60,486 bases of DNA from an uncultured Saprospiraceae bacterium (GCA_938003955.1 CALKXE010000067.1:1-60486); one strand, 5' to 3'. Counted from the first letter of the stretch, positions 26,174 through 34,774 are shown. A program made the numbers and translations. Notes: generated by a model from the letters alone, not told the origin.

Positions 26174-27022
26174 CTATTCATACAATGCGTCCATATTCTT
26201 CTTCAGGTACTTATCCGCTGCGGCATTCGTAGTTATTGCAGGAATAACAATAGCCAGAACAAATATAACACCCAGTGAAATAAGAATGTAAAAGAAGTTA
26301 ACTACCTCCCAGATATTAGGGAAATAGATGTTGACTAAGATCAATAATCCCATGATTGAAATAGCAGCAATTATGAATGCTCTGAATCCTACCAATACTC
26401 CTTTCTTGATGTAAGGCATCTTGATGAATCCCCATTTAGCCCCTATGAGTTCCATAGTTTTGATTTCCCATCTATCGGCGTACATACTCAGGTTGATTGT
26501 ATTTCTGATTATAATGATCGCTAAGAATACGAATATGAGTCCAATGGAAAAGATGGCATATGCTACTTTGTTTAGGTTAGATTTTATGTTTTGGATCGTA
26601 AGGTCTTCGTAATAGACAGATTGAACATTATTATCTTTTTCCAGCGCTAATTTTATCTTCTTAAGTATATCAGAATTGTAATCTGCAGATTTGATATTGA
26701 ATGTTACCACATCAGAAAATGGATTAGAATCTTCATCGAAGTCCATTTTTAGATTATTGGACATTGTTGCTATGGCTTCCGATTTCGGGATGTATTTAAT
26801 GGTCTCTTTTCTAATTGCTGATTGTTGTTTCATCAAGACGATGACTTCATCAGAATCAGCATCTTTTTCTAATTCTGCGACGATGTTCATCTTTTCTTTG
26901 ATGATATTCGTTAGATTGTGAGAATGAAGTAGCAATAATACAAACGTACCCAGTAAGAACATTACGATAGCCACCGATATGCTAGAATATATATGTGTAG
27001 GCTTTGATTTTGATGCTGACAT
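26174..27022 (-). CDS. ftsX: Cell-division ABC permease FtsX
   Basis: The 282-residue product has the FtsX layout: a cytoplasmic N-terminus (MSASKSKPTHIYSSISVAIV), a first membrane helix, a periplasmic domain of about 130 residues (IIKEKMNIVAELEKDAD ... YIPKSEAIATMSNNLKMDF ... VQSVYYEDL) and three C-terminal helices around IIIRNTINLSMYADRWEIKT and MELIGAKWGFIKMPYIKKG. With the ATPase FtsE it controls peptidoglycan hydrolases at the septum. The frame opens 18 codons upstream, but the conserved start is 27022. In many Bacteroidota ftsX sits just before DUF3098-uppP-truB; here that set is 27 kb away at 52.4-54.3 kb. Confidence 0.9.
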   Translation of the reverse strand: MSASKSKPTHIYSSISVAIVMFLLGTFVLLLLHSHNLTNIIKEKMNIVAELEKDADSDEVIVLMKQQSAIRKETIKYIPKSEAIATMSNNLKMDFDEDSNPFSDVVTFNIKSADYNSDILKKIKLALEKDNNVQSVYYEDLTIQNIKSNLNKVAYAIFSIGLIFVFLAIIIIRNTINLSMYADRWEIKTMELIGAKWGFIKMPYIKKGVLVGFRAFIIAAISIMGLLILVNIYFPNIWEVVNFFYILISLGVIFVLAIVIPAITTNAAADKYLKKNMDALYE

Positions 27023-27205
27023 GGATTTTATTCCAATTAAGTTTGAAAAATTAAAAATAAGGTATAATGCCGACAAGTGTTACAAACATCTAATAAAGTA
27101 TCCGAATATTTCGTGGAAAGTTATCCTTTCATTTGTGCGAGTATTAAACTTCGTCGGTATTGTGTTATATTGCAAAAGTAATATATGATACATATTAATA
27201 ATGTG

Positions 27206-27805
27206 ATGAACCGATTTATTTCAAATATTCCTAGATTATCAGCCTTAATAATAGGTTTAATGCTGTTTTCGAACGAAATTCAGTCTCAAATCTCTGTAAT
27301 CAATCCATCTTTTGAAGATGAACCAGCAGATGCGACAACGCCTCAAGGTTGGCATCCATGTGATAATATGACTACACCAGATATATTTCCTGGTTTTTGG
27401 GGCGTATACAATGACCCGAGTGAAGGCAATACATATGTAGGAATCATCACAAGAGAAAATGGCACTTACGAACAATTTGGGCAAAGGTTATCCTCAAAAT
27501 TAAAGAAAGGACAATGCTATAGAACAGCAATAGATTTAGCTCATTCTATAATCTATTCTGGATATAATAAACCCATCCAAGTGAGAATATATATAGGAAG
27601 TTCTAAATGTGATAAAAATCAATTGATATTCGAATCTCCTGTCATGAAAAGTATGAAATGGTCGACTCATCTGATAGAGTTTGTTCCAACGGCGGAACAT
27701 GAATACTTTATTATCCAAGCCCATTTCAGCGATGAACCATATAATCACAAAGGGAATATTCTCCTCGATAACTTAAGACCTTTTGTTGTGTGTGGGAATA
27801 CATAA
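27206..27805 (+). CDS. Exported jelly-roll-like protein of unknown function
   Basis: The 199-residue product has a signal peptide (MNRFISNIPRLSALIIGLML ... QSQ). The mature part starts ISVINPSFEDEP and continues to TTPQGWHPC, an opening found in many carbohydrate-binding-like jelly-roll domains of exported Bacteroidota proteins. Several Cys residues (PCDN, GQCYR, SKCD, VVCGN) could make disulphides. Such domains usually sit in front of a T9SS or OmpA-like tail, but this protein ends after the domain. An ATG at 27185 would add seven residues. A repeat-rich gap follows immediately. Confidence 0.6.
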   Translation: MNRFISNIPRLSALIIGLMLFSNEIQSQISVINPSFEDEPADATTPQGWHPCDNMTTPDIFPGFWGVYNDPSEGNTYVGIITRENGTYEQFGQRLSSKLKKGQCYRTAIDLAHSIIYSGYNKPIQVRIYIGSSKCDKNQLIFESPVMKSMKWSTHLIEFVPTAEHEYFIIQAHFSDEPYNHKGNILLDNLRPFVVCGNT

Positions 27806-27812
27806 GCGTGGT

Positions 27813-27899
27813 AAAAGCGTGGCTTGGCGCAGACAAACGCGCGAACAGAGCGAATTGTTATAGTTTGGGAAAAGCGATGGCTTGTGCAACAAACGCGCG
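27813..27899. repeat. Imperfect 30-bp direct repeat
   Basis: AAAAGCGTGGCTTGGCGCAG at 27813 continues to CAAACGCGCG. The related AAAAGCGATGGCTTGTGCAA at 27870 also continues to CAAACGCGCG. The second copy ends in a small GCAAC/GTTGC hairpin. No coding signal is visible. Confidence 0.5.
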
Positions 27900-27920
27900 T
27901 TGCTCATTAGAGCAAACATA

Positions 27921-28194
27921 CGGGACAATTTGCGACCAAACCTGTAAAGCTGTTTATAACAATAATTAGACTCAAGTAATCCTTAGATTATTCCTTTGAC
28001 TAATAAAGTAAAATAGGATAGAGTATTTTTATGTTTTTCGGATAGCAATGCGGGATAATTTGCGACCAAACCTGTAAAGCTGTTTATAACAATAATTAGA
28101 CTCAAGTAATTCTTAGATTATTCCTTTGACAAATAAAGTAAAATAGGATAGAGTATTTTTATGTTTTTCGGATAGCAATGCGGGACAATTTGCG
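27921..28194. repeat. Nearly identical 130-bp tandem duplication plus partial third copy
   Basis: Unit 1 (27921-28050) and unit 2 (28051-28180) differ at only three positions that I can find. A third, 14-base start of the unit follows at 28181. Each unit starts CGGGA(C/T)AATTTGCG, contains ACCTGTAAAGCTG and ends GATAGCAATG. No long open frame runs through either unit. Confidence 0.9.
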
Positions 28195-28310
28195 GTTAAG
28201 GCACAAAAAACTGTCTATGTTTCAAATTAAATCCAAACTTTTCTTTGGTATGTTTTTGTCACATCATAATGTATAGCTGATGAATACGTAAGGGGATAAA
28301 TCCTGTTAGA

Positions 28311-28976
28311 TCACACAACTTTCCCTCTAGTCATCTCCCTTTTACCCTCAGGTCCATCGAGTGCTTCCACAGTAAATCTTGCAGAACGCAATGCTCTCTT
28401 AAACGAGCCCTTTGCACAATAAGTCACCAATACCGCTCCAGGGTTGCACATGTCGTATAACTTAGCCATTAATTCTGGCGTCCAGAGTTCTTCTTGACTT
28501 GTCGGAGCAAATGCATCGTAATAGATAATGTCGAACTTCTCGGAAGTTGTAAAGTCTTCTATTTTTATAAGGTGTTTTGTGAAATCAAAATTTTCAGAAA
28601 TAGCGATTTTATCTCCACTGGATGCTTTATGCATGTCTAAGAAGCCTTTAGTCTGGTCTTCTGTAAGTGATAAGACTTCAGGGTAGTTAAGCTCAGTGTA
28701 TTGAGCCTCGACTATTGGATATGCTTCTAGGGTATGGTAGTTGATGTTGATGCCTTTTATAGATTGATAGGTCATCAGAGCATTTAAGCCTGTTCCAAAA
28801 CCCATTTCTAGTATATTGATATCTCTATAGCCACGACTTACGATGTAGTCAAGACCAGCATCGATAAATACGGTCTGAGTTTCTTGAATAGATCCGAATT
28901 TAGAATGATAACTCACGCCAAATCGGTCTGAAATTATTGTATGTGAACCGTCTTGAGAAAATACGAGTTTATCCAT
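28311..28976 (-). CDS. mnmD: tRNA 5-methylaminomethyl-2-thiouridine methyltransferase, stand-alone
   Basis: The 221-residue product equals the MnmC methyltransferase half (MnmC_N / DUF752) without the FAD oxidase half, and is therefore MnmD-like. It would complete mnm5s2U at wobble position 34 of certain tRNAs. The SAM-binding motif is ILEMGFGTGLNALMTY. The family signatures YDAFAPTSQEELWTPE and TYCAKGSFKRALRSA are both present. Its start overlaps the end of ytxJ by 8 nt, so the pair is translationally coupled. Confidence 0.88.
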   Translation of the reverse strand: MDKLVFSQDGSHTIISDRFGVSYHSKFGSIQETQTVFIDAGLDYIVSRGYRDINILEMGFGTGLNALMTYQSIKGININYHTLEAYPIVEAQYTELNYPEVLSLTEDQTKGFLDMHKASSGDKIAISENFDFTKHLIKIEDFTTSEKFDIIYYDAFAPTSQEELWTPELMAKLYDMCNPGAVLVTYCAKGSFKRALRSARFTVEALDGPEGKREMTRGKVV

Positions 28977-29313
28977 TAAGGTGTGCTTCCAAACTTTCTT
29001 GTAATGAAGATGCTGATATATCTAAATGACTTTCATTATAGATAGCTTTGCCGTCTTTGATTAAGATAATCTGCGGTGATTCATGTCTGACTGAAAGTTT
29101 ATCTTCAATGGCGCTAGAGATCGATCTATATGATAGTAGATCTAAATAATATGGAGAGAGTTCAATATCCCATCCACCTTCTAATCTTCTCTTTGCCATG
29201 CCACTTATAGGACAGGTAGTACTATGTTTGAATATTACCTGAGGTGCATTGAAGCTATCCTCAATAATATTATCTAGTGTCGAAGCCGACTCTAGTTTTT
29301 TCCAATTTATCAT
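28969..29313 (-). CDS. ytxJ: YtxJ-type bacillithiol-system redox protein
   Basis: The 114-residue product has a thioredoxin-like fold with a single-cysteine active site in FKHSTTCPISGMAKRRLE, the mark of the YtxJ family. Other family blocks are SVRHESPQIILIKDGKAIYN and ESHLDISASS. YtxJ is thought to be a monothiol bacilliredoxin that removes bacillithiol from proteins. Its presence suggests this organism makes bacillithiol, as many Bacteroidota do. The stop codon lies inside the start of mnmD. Confidence 0.87.
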   Translation of the reverse strand: MINWKKLESASTLDNIIEDSFNAPQVIFKHSTTCPISGMAKRRLEGGWDIELSPYYLDLLSYRSISSAIEDKLSVRHESPQIILIKDGKAIYNESHLDISASSLQESLEAHLNG

Positions 29314-29404
29314 CTGTTGAACTTTCGTTTATCTGTTGCTAATATATTCTTACCCCAATAAGAACATAATGAGTAACAATAAAACCATTAAGTAGTTCCT
29401 AATC

Positions 29405-29551
29405 TTACTTAATCACTTGCATTAAGATGTTCGTAGCTGCTTCCATTTCGTATGGACATCCTACACCGCCTCTGTTACATGAAGAAAATATTGCTACTAC
29501 TGCAACTAATGCTAAAAGTCTAGATAAGTTTTTTACAATTTTAGAATTCAT
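29405..29551 (-). CDS. 48-residue lipoprotein
   Basis: This very small gene has an ATG at 29551 and a TAA at 29405. The protein starts MNSKIVKNLSRLLALVAVVA and reaches a lipobox IFSSC, with Cys25 as the lipidation site. The mature part is only 24 residues and contains RGGVGCPYEMEAA. Codon use and the perfect lipoprotein signal argue that it is real. Short lipoproteins with a GCP motif occur in other Bacteroidota as far as I recall, but no function is known. It lies 91 bp upstream of ytxJ and is divergent from mpl. Confidence 0.7.
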   Translation of the reverse strand: MNSKIVKNLSRLLALVAVVAIFSSCNRGGVGCPYEMEAATNILMQVIK

Positions 29552-29689
29552 TCTGTTTTATTTTAATGTTGTTTAATCGACTACTTTTTTAACGGTTATT
29601 GATAATCGATTATTATTTATGGTGTAAAATTAATTCCTTTGCTCTACTTTTTTACTTAATAGTAAGTTAATTATAAACAAAATTACGAA

Positions 29690-31021
29690 ATGCGTATACA
29701 TTTTATAGCAATTGGAGGTAGTGCGATGCATAATTTAGCACTTGCACTTCATGATTATGGACACACAGTTACTGGTAGTGACGACGAAATATACGAACCG
29801 TCACGAAGCCGATTGTCTGATTCGGGACTTCTACCATCAGAGTATGGCTGGTATACGGATAAAATAGAGACAAATATTGATGCAGTTATTCTAGGTATGC
29901 ATGCTAGGATCGATAATCCTGAATTATTGAAAGCGCAAGAATTAGGGCTGAAGATATATTCTTATCCAGAGTTTGTCGCTGCACAATCGATGGGTAAAAC
30001 CCGAGTAGTTATAGCGGGAAGTCATGGAAAGACGACCACAACATCTATTATATTACATGCTTTATCGTCAAAAAAGATCGAGTATGATTATTTGGTAGGC
30101 GCTCAACTTGAAGGATTTGATAGAATGGTAAAGTTGTCAGATGCCGGTATTATAATCTTAGAAGGTGACGAATACTTATCATCTCCGATCGATCGCCGTC
30201 CAAAGATGATGCATTATAAGCCTAATATAGCCGTAATCACTGGAGTGGCTTGGGATCATATCAATGTGTTTCCTACGCTTGATAATTATGTAGACCAATT
30301 CAGATTGTTCATTAATGATATGAAGAATGAGGATCTATTATATATATATGAAAACGACAATCATCTAAAAACGATAATTACAGAAGGTAAGCACAGTTGT
30401 AACATTGAAAACTATGACCAGATATACCTTACTGAAGAAAATCAATATGCCGTTGGATCAAATAAATATGATGTTAAATTAATAGGCAATCATAATATGC
30501 AGAACATTCTGGCTGCCGAAAAAGTATGTCTGAGACTTGGACTGACGAAAGATGAGTTTTATGATTCACTTCAAACATTTACTGGAGCGAATAGAAGGCT
30601 ACAAATCCTTAAGAAAGGAAATGATCAAGGCGGAAATATTTATCTAGATTTTGCTCATGCACCTTCAAAGGTAAAGGCTACGACGGATGCTGTGAAAGAT
30701 TGGTATAAAGACGCTCCTCTCATTGCAGTCTTTGAATTGCATACTTTCTCTAGTTTAAATGCAGCGTTTCTACCGCAATACAAAGGCGCACTAGATTCTG
30801 CAGATGTTGCTTTTGTATTATTTAGTGAGCATGCACTTAAGATGAAGAAGATGCCTGCGTTGGAGAAAGCCTTTGTAGAGGAATGTTTCGCACACTCTAA
30901 TATTAAGGTATGTGTAAATGGGGAAGACTTAAAAACGGAACTTATTAATTACGATGTTGAAAAATCCAATTTGCTCCTTATGAGTAGTGGAACCTTTGAT
31001 GGAATGGAACTTGATTTTTAA
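29690..31021 (+). CDS. mpl: UDP-N-acetylmuramate:tripeptide ligase (murein recycling)
   Basis: The 443-residue product is a Mur-ligase family enzyme. It would attach the recycled L-Ala-gamma-D-Glu-meso-DAP tripeptide to UDP-MurNAc. The N-domain begins MRIHFIAIGGSAMHNLALAL; the SAMHN variant, where MurC has GMSG, is typical of Mpl. The ATP loop is AGSHGKTTTTS (Lys114), the central domain has LEGDEYLSSPID and GVAWDHINVFPT, and the C-domain has DFAHAPSKVKATTDA. Complete length supports the start. It stands before a nucleotidyltransferase gene with a 159-bp gap, so it may have its own unit. Confidence 0.88.
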   Translation: MRIHFIAIGGSAMHNLALALHDYGHTVTGSDDEIYEPSRSRLSDSGLLPSEYGWYTDKIETNIDAVILGMHARIDNPELLKAQELGLKIYSYPEFVAAQSMGKTRVVIAGSHGKTTTTSIILHALSSKKIEYDYLVGAQLEGFDRMVKLSDAGIIILEGDEYLSSPIDRRPKMMHYKPNIAVITGVAWDHINVFPTLDNYVDQFRLFINDMKNEDLLYIYENDNHLKTIITEGKHSCNIENYDQIYLTEENQYAVGSNKYDVKLIGNHNMQNILAAEKVCLRLGLTKDEFYDSLQTFTGANRRLQILKKGNDQGGNIYLDFAHAPSKVKATTDAVKDWYKDAPLIAVFELHTFSSLNAAFLPQYKGALDSADVAFVLFSEHALKMKKMPALEKAFVEECFAHSNIKVCVNGEDLKTELINYDVEKSNLLLMSSGTFDGMELDF

Positions 31022-31141
31022 ATTGATCATTAACTAAGTGAAACAATAATCTTATTAATACATTATTAAAATTAGTAATATGTTTGTTGATATTTCTGAT
31101 TTTATATAGCTTTAGCTTTTAATAGACAGATAATAACTTAA

Positions 31142-31163
31142 GAAGCTGATTGAACAGCTTCTA
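31142..31163 (+). other. Leader hairpin before the nucleotidyltransferase gene
   Basis: AGAAGCTG-ATTGAA-CAGCTTCT is an 8-bp hairpin ending 17 nt before the ATG at 31181. It has no U-tract, so a terminator is unlikely. It may affect mRNA stability or translation. Confidence 0.4.
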
Positions 31164-31180
31164 ACTAAAAAAATAGATAG

Positions 31181-32080
31181 ATGAAACCAACATTAGTAGT
31201 ATTAGCAGCGGGAATGGGTAGTAGATATGGGAAGTTGAAGCAAATGGACGCCTTTGGTCCTAATGGCGAAACCATTATTGATTATTCAATTTACGATGCA
31301 ATTCAGGCGGGTTTTGGAAAGGTTGTTTTCATAGTAAGAGAATATTTTTTACAAGAATTTAAAGATAAAATCAACCCTAAGTTTGGAGATAAAATCGACT
31401 TGCAATACGTAACACAAGAGTTGACTAATATCCCATCTGGCATAGACGTGCATCCAGAAAGAGAAAAACCATGGGGAACAGCTCATGCCGTATGGGTGGC
31501 AAAGGATATAGTAAAGGAACCATTTGCTGTTATCAATGCAGATGATTTTTACGGAGGAGATTCATATAAAGTGCTAAACGATTATTTTCAAAAAAATGAT
31601 TCAGAGGACTATGCCGTAGTTGCTTATCGTCTTAAGAATACATTGTCAGATCACGGGACAGTGAATAGGGGAGTATGTTACAGTAATGATTCTGGACACT
31701 TAACCAAAGTAGTAGAATGCGAGAAAATTCAGAGAGAAGAAGATGGAATTGTTAGGTTCCCAGGGGCTAACGGTGAGAAAGAAGTGTTAACTAATGATAC
31801 TCTAGTTTCTATGAATATGTGGGCATTTTTGCCATCTTATTTTGATCACGTGAATGATCAATTCGTTGATTTTCTTACAAATTTCGGGAAAGAGCTAAAG
31901 TCTGAATTTTATATCCCTGCAGCGATTGATAAATTAATAAACGAAGGTACCCTAAATGTAAATGTACTAGATACTGATTCATCTTGGTTCGGTGTAACAT
32001 ACCAGGCGGACAAACCTATAGTCATGGAGAAGTTAAATAAGCTAATAGCTGATGGGGCATACCCAAACAAGATCTATTAA
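31181..32080 (+). CDS. Sugar-phosphate nucleotidyltransferase family protein
   Basis: The 299-residue product starts with the GT-A type pyrophosphorylase motif LAAGMGSRYGKLKQMDAFGP. It has the metal-binding NADDFYGGDSYKVLNDYF and the substrate-loop-like KPWGTAHAVW. It would activate a sugar or polyol phosphate with an NTP. MurNAc-1-phosphate uridylyltransferase (MurU) is shorter and lacks parts of this C-terminal region, so I do not assign that function, although Mpl lies just upstream. Its stop codon overlaps the start of the next gene by one base (TAATG), showing coupling. Confidence 0.75.
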   Translation: MKPTLVVLAAGMGSRYGKLKQMDAFGPNGETIIDYSIYDAIQAGFGKVVFIVREYFLQEFKDKINPKFGDKIDLQYVTQELTNIPSGIDVHPEREKPWGTAHAVWVAKDIVKEPFAVINADDFYGGDSYKVLNDYFQKNDSEDYAVVAYRLKNTLSDHGTVNRGVCYSNDSGHLTKVVECEKIQREEDGIVRFPGANGEKEVLTNDTLVSMNMWAFLPSYFDHVNDQFVDFLTNFGKELKSEFYIPAAIDKLINEGTLNVNVLDTDSSWFGVTYQADKPIVMEKLNKLIADGAYPNKIY

Positions 32081-32715
32081 TGGATGTCATCGAAACGAAG
32101 ATTGAGATATCCAGAACAGGTACTTATTATAAAGTAGGGGAAGATTTATCAAAACGCCAGTGGCTTTGCTGTCACGGCTACGCTCAAGTAGCGGATAGGA
32201 TGATTAATAAGTTTGATAGGCGTGAAGCGAAAGGCGAGAAAGTAGTCTGTGTCGAAGCTCCAAATAGATTTTATTGGAAAGGCGTAAGTGGTAATCCTGT
32301 TGCCACTTGGATGACCAGTCGATATCGTTTGGATGAAATAAGAGATAACAATAATTACCTAAATAAAGTCTACCAATCCGAAATCAATCAAGATTCAAAA
32401 AGAGTCTTATTCGGCTTCTCTCAGGGAGGAACGACAATTTGGAGGTGGATTCATGATCAGCGACCAGAATTTGACATTTTTGTTAATTATGCTGGTTGGA
32501 TTCCCGAGGATCTGGATTTGAAGATTCTAGGAGATTACCTAAAGGGAAAAAAGCTCATCTTTATTTATGGCTCACAAGATGAATACCTCACCAAAGATAG
32601 GATAGATGCACTTGAAATGATTATCGAACGATCTGGTTTGGATATTAATATTATCAAGAACTCTGGTAACCATAGTATTGACAGAGATATGATAGATTTG
32701 GCAGTCGAAAAATGA
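32080..32715 (+). CDS. Small alpha/beta-hydrolase (esterase/phospholipase-like)
   Basis: The 211-residue product has the alpha/beta-hydrolase nucleophile elbow GFSQGGTTIWRW, an Asp candidate in GSQDEYLTKDR and a His candidate in SGNHSIDRD. An oxyanion-type LCCHGYAQVADRM lies near the N-terminus. The layout resembles small serine esterases of the phospholipase/carboxylesterase type. Substrate is unknown. Coupling with the nucleotidyltransferase gene by a 1-nt overlap suggests that both serve one pathway. Confidence 0.75.
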   Translation: MDVIETKIEISRTGTYYKVGEDLSKRQWLCCHGYAQVADRMINKFDRREAKGEKVVCVEAPNRFYWKGVSGNPVATWMTSRYRLDEIRDNNNYLNKVYQSEINQDSKRVLFGFSQGGTTIWRWIHDQRPEFDIFVNYAGWIPEDLDLKILGDYLKGKKLIFIYGSQDEYLTKDRIDALEMIIERSGLDINIIKNSGNHSIDRDMIDLAVEK

Positions 32716-33081
32716 CTTGTTGATTTATGAGACCTAATTATGGTTCATTCATTTGGTTTCGAGATGACTTAATTACACTAAGCATTGTGTTAAACCAAAG
32801 CAGACTTTTGGCTATAGCCAATAAATAAATGAAATTCACGCAAAATATATGAGTTCGTATATTTAAATCAAAAAAAGAAATCCAGTCTAAAATAGATTGG
32901 AAAGTGAGGGCTAAGCTTAAAAGTCACCTTATCTAGAAGTAGTCTAAATAATAAACCTAAACATTTAGCCCAGCGTTGTACATATAAATTAACAAAGCTT
33001 TAATATCTTTGTGCGGAATTTGACATCGTAGGGTGCTTTTATCTAATACGAATATTTCACCTGAGTAATACAAAACACATT
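32716..33081. other. 366-bp gap before the nqr operon
   Basis: The gap holds a hairpin near 32882-32901 (CCAGTCTA/TAGATTGG, one G-U pair) and the nqr -7 box at 33004. I see no open frame with a protein-like pattern and no RNA gene. Confidence 0.4.
33004..33011 (+). promoter_or_regulatory. -7 box (TATCTTTG) for the nqr operon
   Basis: TATCTTTG matches TAnnTTTG and lies 70 bp before the nqrA ATG. The nearest TTG (32976) is 25 bp upstream, longer than the usual spacing. Confidence 0.45.
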
Positions 33082-34713
33082 ATGAATATAGCAAGGCGCA
33101 AGTTCGCAATCGTTTTTTCGCTAGTTTTTCTTTCTCAATTTTCTTTCGCCCAATCCGGCAATGGTTCTAGTTATTTAATATATGGTTTGATCGGTATCGG
33201 TCTTCTGTTATTAGTATTTGCTGTACTTACGTTGGCAGATAACTTGATTCAGATCGAGGGACAGAAGATGGGAGTTGATTCTAAGAAGCATGATTTAGGA
33301 ATTTTTCCAAACGTGACTGATATGTTTTCAAAAAAAACACCACAGTTTGTTAATAATGGAGAAGGATTTAAGTCATTTTCTAAAGGGTTTGATATAAAAC
33401 TAGCTGGCGAAGCAACAGGCGAAATCAAAAATGTACAAACATCGAGGTATGCACTTAAGCCAACTGATTTTATCGGTATGTCTCCAATTCCTAAAGTTCT
33501 AGTAGCTGCGGGAGATGAAGTTAAAGCTGGAGATGCTATCTTTTTTGATAAGAAAAGACCTAATATCATCTACACTTCACCAGTAAGTGGAGAAGTAGTA
33601 GAAGTGAAGCGTGGTGCTAAAAGATCAATCGCTGAAATCATCATATTAGCAGATAAGGAAATTTCTTTTAAAGAAATAACTGCCCCAGATCTAGCGACAA
33701 TAGATAGAGATGCTTTGAAATCATTCTTTTTAGAGAATGGAGTGTGGGCGATGTTCAACCAAAGACCATTTGATATAGTAGCGGATGAAGAAGTTGTACC
33801 TAGAGATATTTTTATCTCAACTTTCAGTACAGCTCCATTAGCTTTAGATAATAGTATTGTAATCAAGGGTAATGAGGCTGCATTTCAAAAAGGAGTTGAT
33901 GCTTTAGGCATTATGACTGATGGAAGTGTTCATTTAGGACTTGATGCAAGAGGTGCTGCACCAGTTGCAGGATTCGCATCATGTACTGGAGTAAAGAAGA
34001 ATTACTTCTCAGGTAAGCATCCAGCTGGTAATGTTGGTATCCAAATTCATAACACAGCTCCTATCAAAGGAAGTGATGTTGTATGGACACTTGATGTACA
34101 GGATGTTATTACAATTGGTAAGTTATTCACAGAAGGGAAATATGATGCATCTAGAGTAATTGCTGTAGGAGGTGCACAAGTAACTGAGCCTTCAATAATC
34201 AGAACATATCAAGGTGCTCATGTCGGAGATTTAGTTGCTGGTAATCTAAGTGATAATAAAAATAGAATAATAGCTGGAGATGTACTGTCAGGTAAACAAA
34301 CGACGGAGGAAGACTTCTTAGGATTTGGAAATACACAGATATCAGTAATCAGAGAAGGAGACGATTATGAAGCATTTGGATGGTTGTTACCAATCAAACC
34401 AAGGCCGAGTATCTCTGGTACATTTCCAAACTTCTTGTACCCTAATCACAAGTTCGAAGGTGAAACGAATACACACGGAGAGAAAAGAGCATTTGTAGTA
34501 TCTGGACAGTATGAATCAGTGTTACCTATGGACATTTATCCGCAACACCTTATGAAAGCTATTATGGCAGGTGATTTCGAAAGAATGGAAGGGTTAGGAA
34601 TAAATGAATTATCAGAAGAGGATTTAGCTGTATGTGAGTTTGTATGTACATCTAAGATGCCATTGCAGAGTTTATTGAGAGAAGGTCTTGATATGATGAG
34701 AGCAGACGGGTAA
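33082..34713 (+). CDS. nqrA: Na+-NQR subunit A with N-terminal signal peptide and membrane anchor
   Basis: NqrA is the quinone-side subunit of the sodium-translocating NADH:quinone oxidoreductase. The canonical protein (about 447 residues) begins here near residue 96, at FKSFSKGFDIKLAGEATGEI. In front is an extension of about 95 residues: a signal-peptide-like segment (MNIARRKFAIVFSLVFLSQF, then SFAQ), a helix (YLIYGLIGIGLLLLVFAVLT) and a charged linker. The core has NVGIQIHNTAPIKGSDVVWT and ends SLLREGLDMMRADG. With the peptide cleaved, the helix would place the core in the cytoplasm, as expected for NqrA. No in-frame ATG fits the canonical start, so the long form is likely made. It is the first gene of nqrABCDEF. 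Confidence 0.93.
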   Translation: MNIARRKFAIVFSLVFLSQFSFAQSGNGSSYLIYGLIGIGLLLLVFAVLTLADNLIQIEGQKMGVDSKKHDLGIFPNVTDMFSKKTPQFVNNGEGFKSFSKGFDIKLAGEATGEIKNVQTSRYALKPTDFIGMSPIPKVLVAAGDEVKAGDAIFFDKKRPNIIYTSPVSGEVVEVKRGAKRSIAEIIILADKEISFKEITAPDLATIDRDALKSFFLENGVWAMFNQRPFDIVADEEVVPRDIFISTFSTAPLALDNSIVIKGNEAAFQKGVDALGIMTDGSVHLGLDARGAAPVAGFASCTGVKKNYFSGKHPAGNVGIQIHNTAPIKGSDVVWTLDVQDVITIGKLFTEGKYDASRVIAVGGAQVTEPSIIRTYQGAHVGDLVAGNLSDNKNRIIAGDVLSGKQTTEEDFLGFGNTQISVIREGDDYEAFGWLLPIKPRPSISGTFPNFLYPNHKFEGETNTHGEKRAFVVSGQYESVLPMDIYPQHLMKAIMAGDFERMEGLGINELSEEDLAVCEFVCTSKMPLQSLLREGLDMMRADG

Positions 34714-34774
34714 TAATAAATTCGAATAAAGGAAAATCAAAGGTGGTAATTGAAGCCACTATAAATTTAGATAA

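Noticed and set aside
27921-28194. Possible CRISPR or integron array
   Set aside because: Units of 130 bp directly abut without spacers, and no integrase or cas gene is present.
31181-32080. Assignment as MurU (MurNAc-1-phosphate uridylyltransferase)
   Set aside because: The protein is about 75 residues longer than MurU and no kinase partner is adjacent; the evidence supports only the superfamily.
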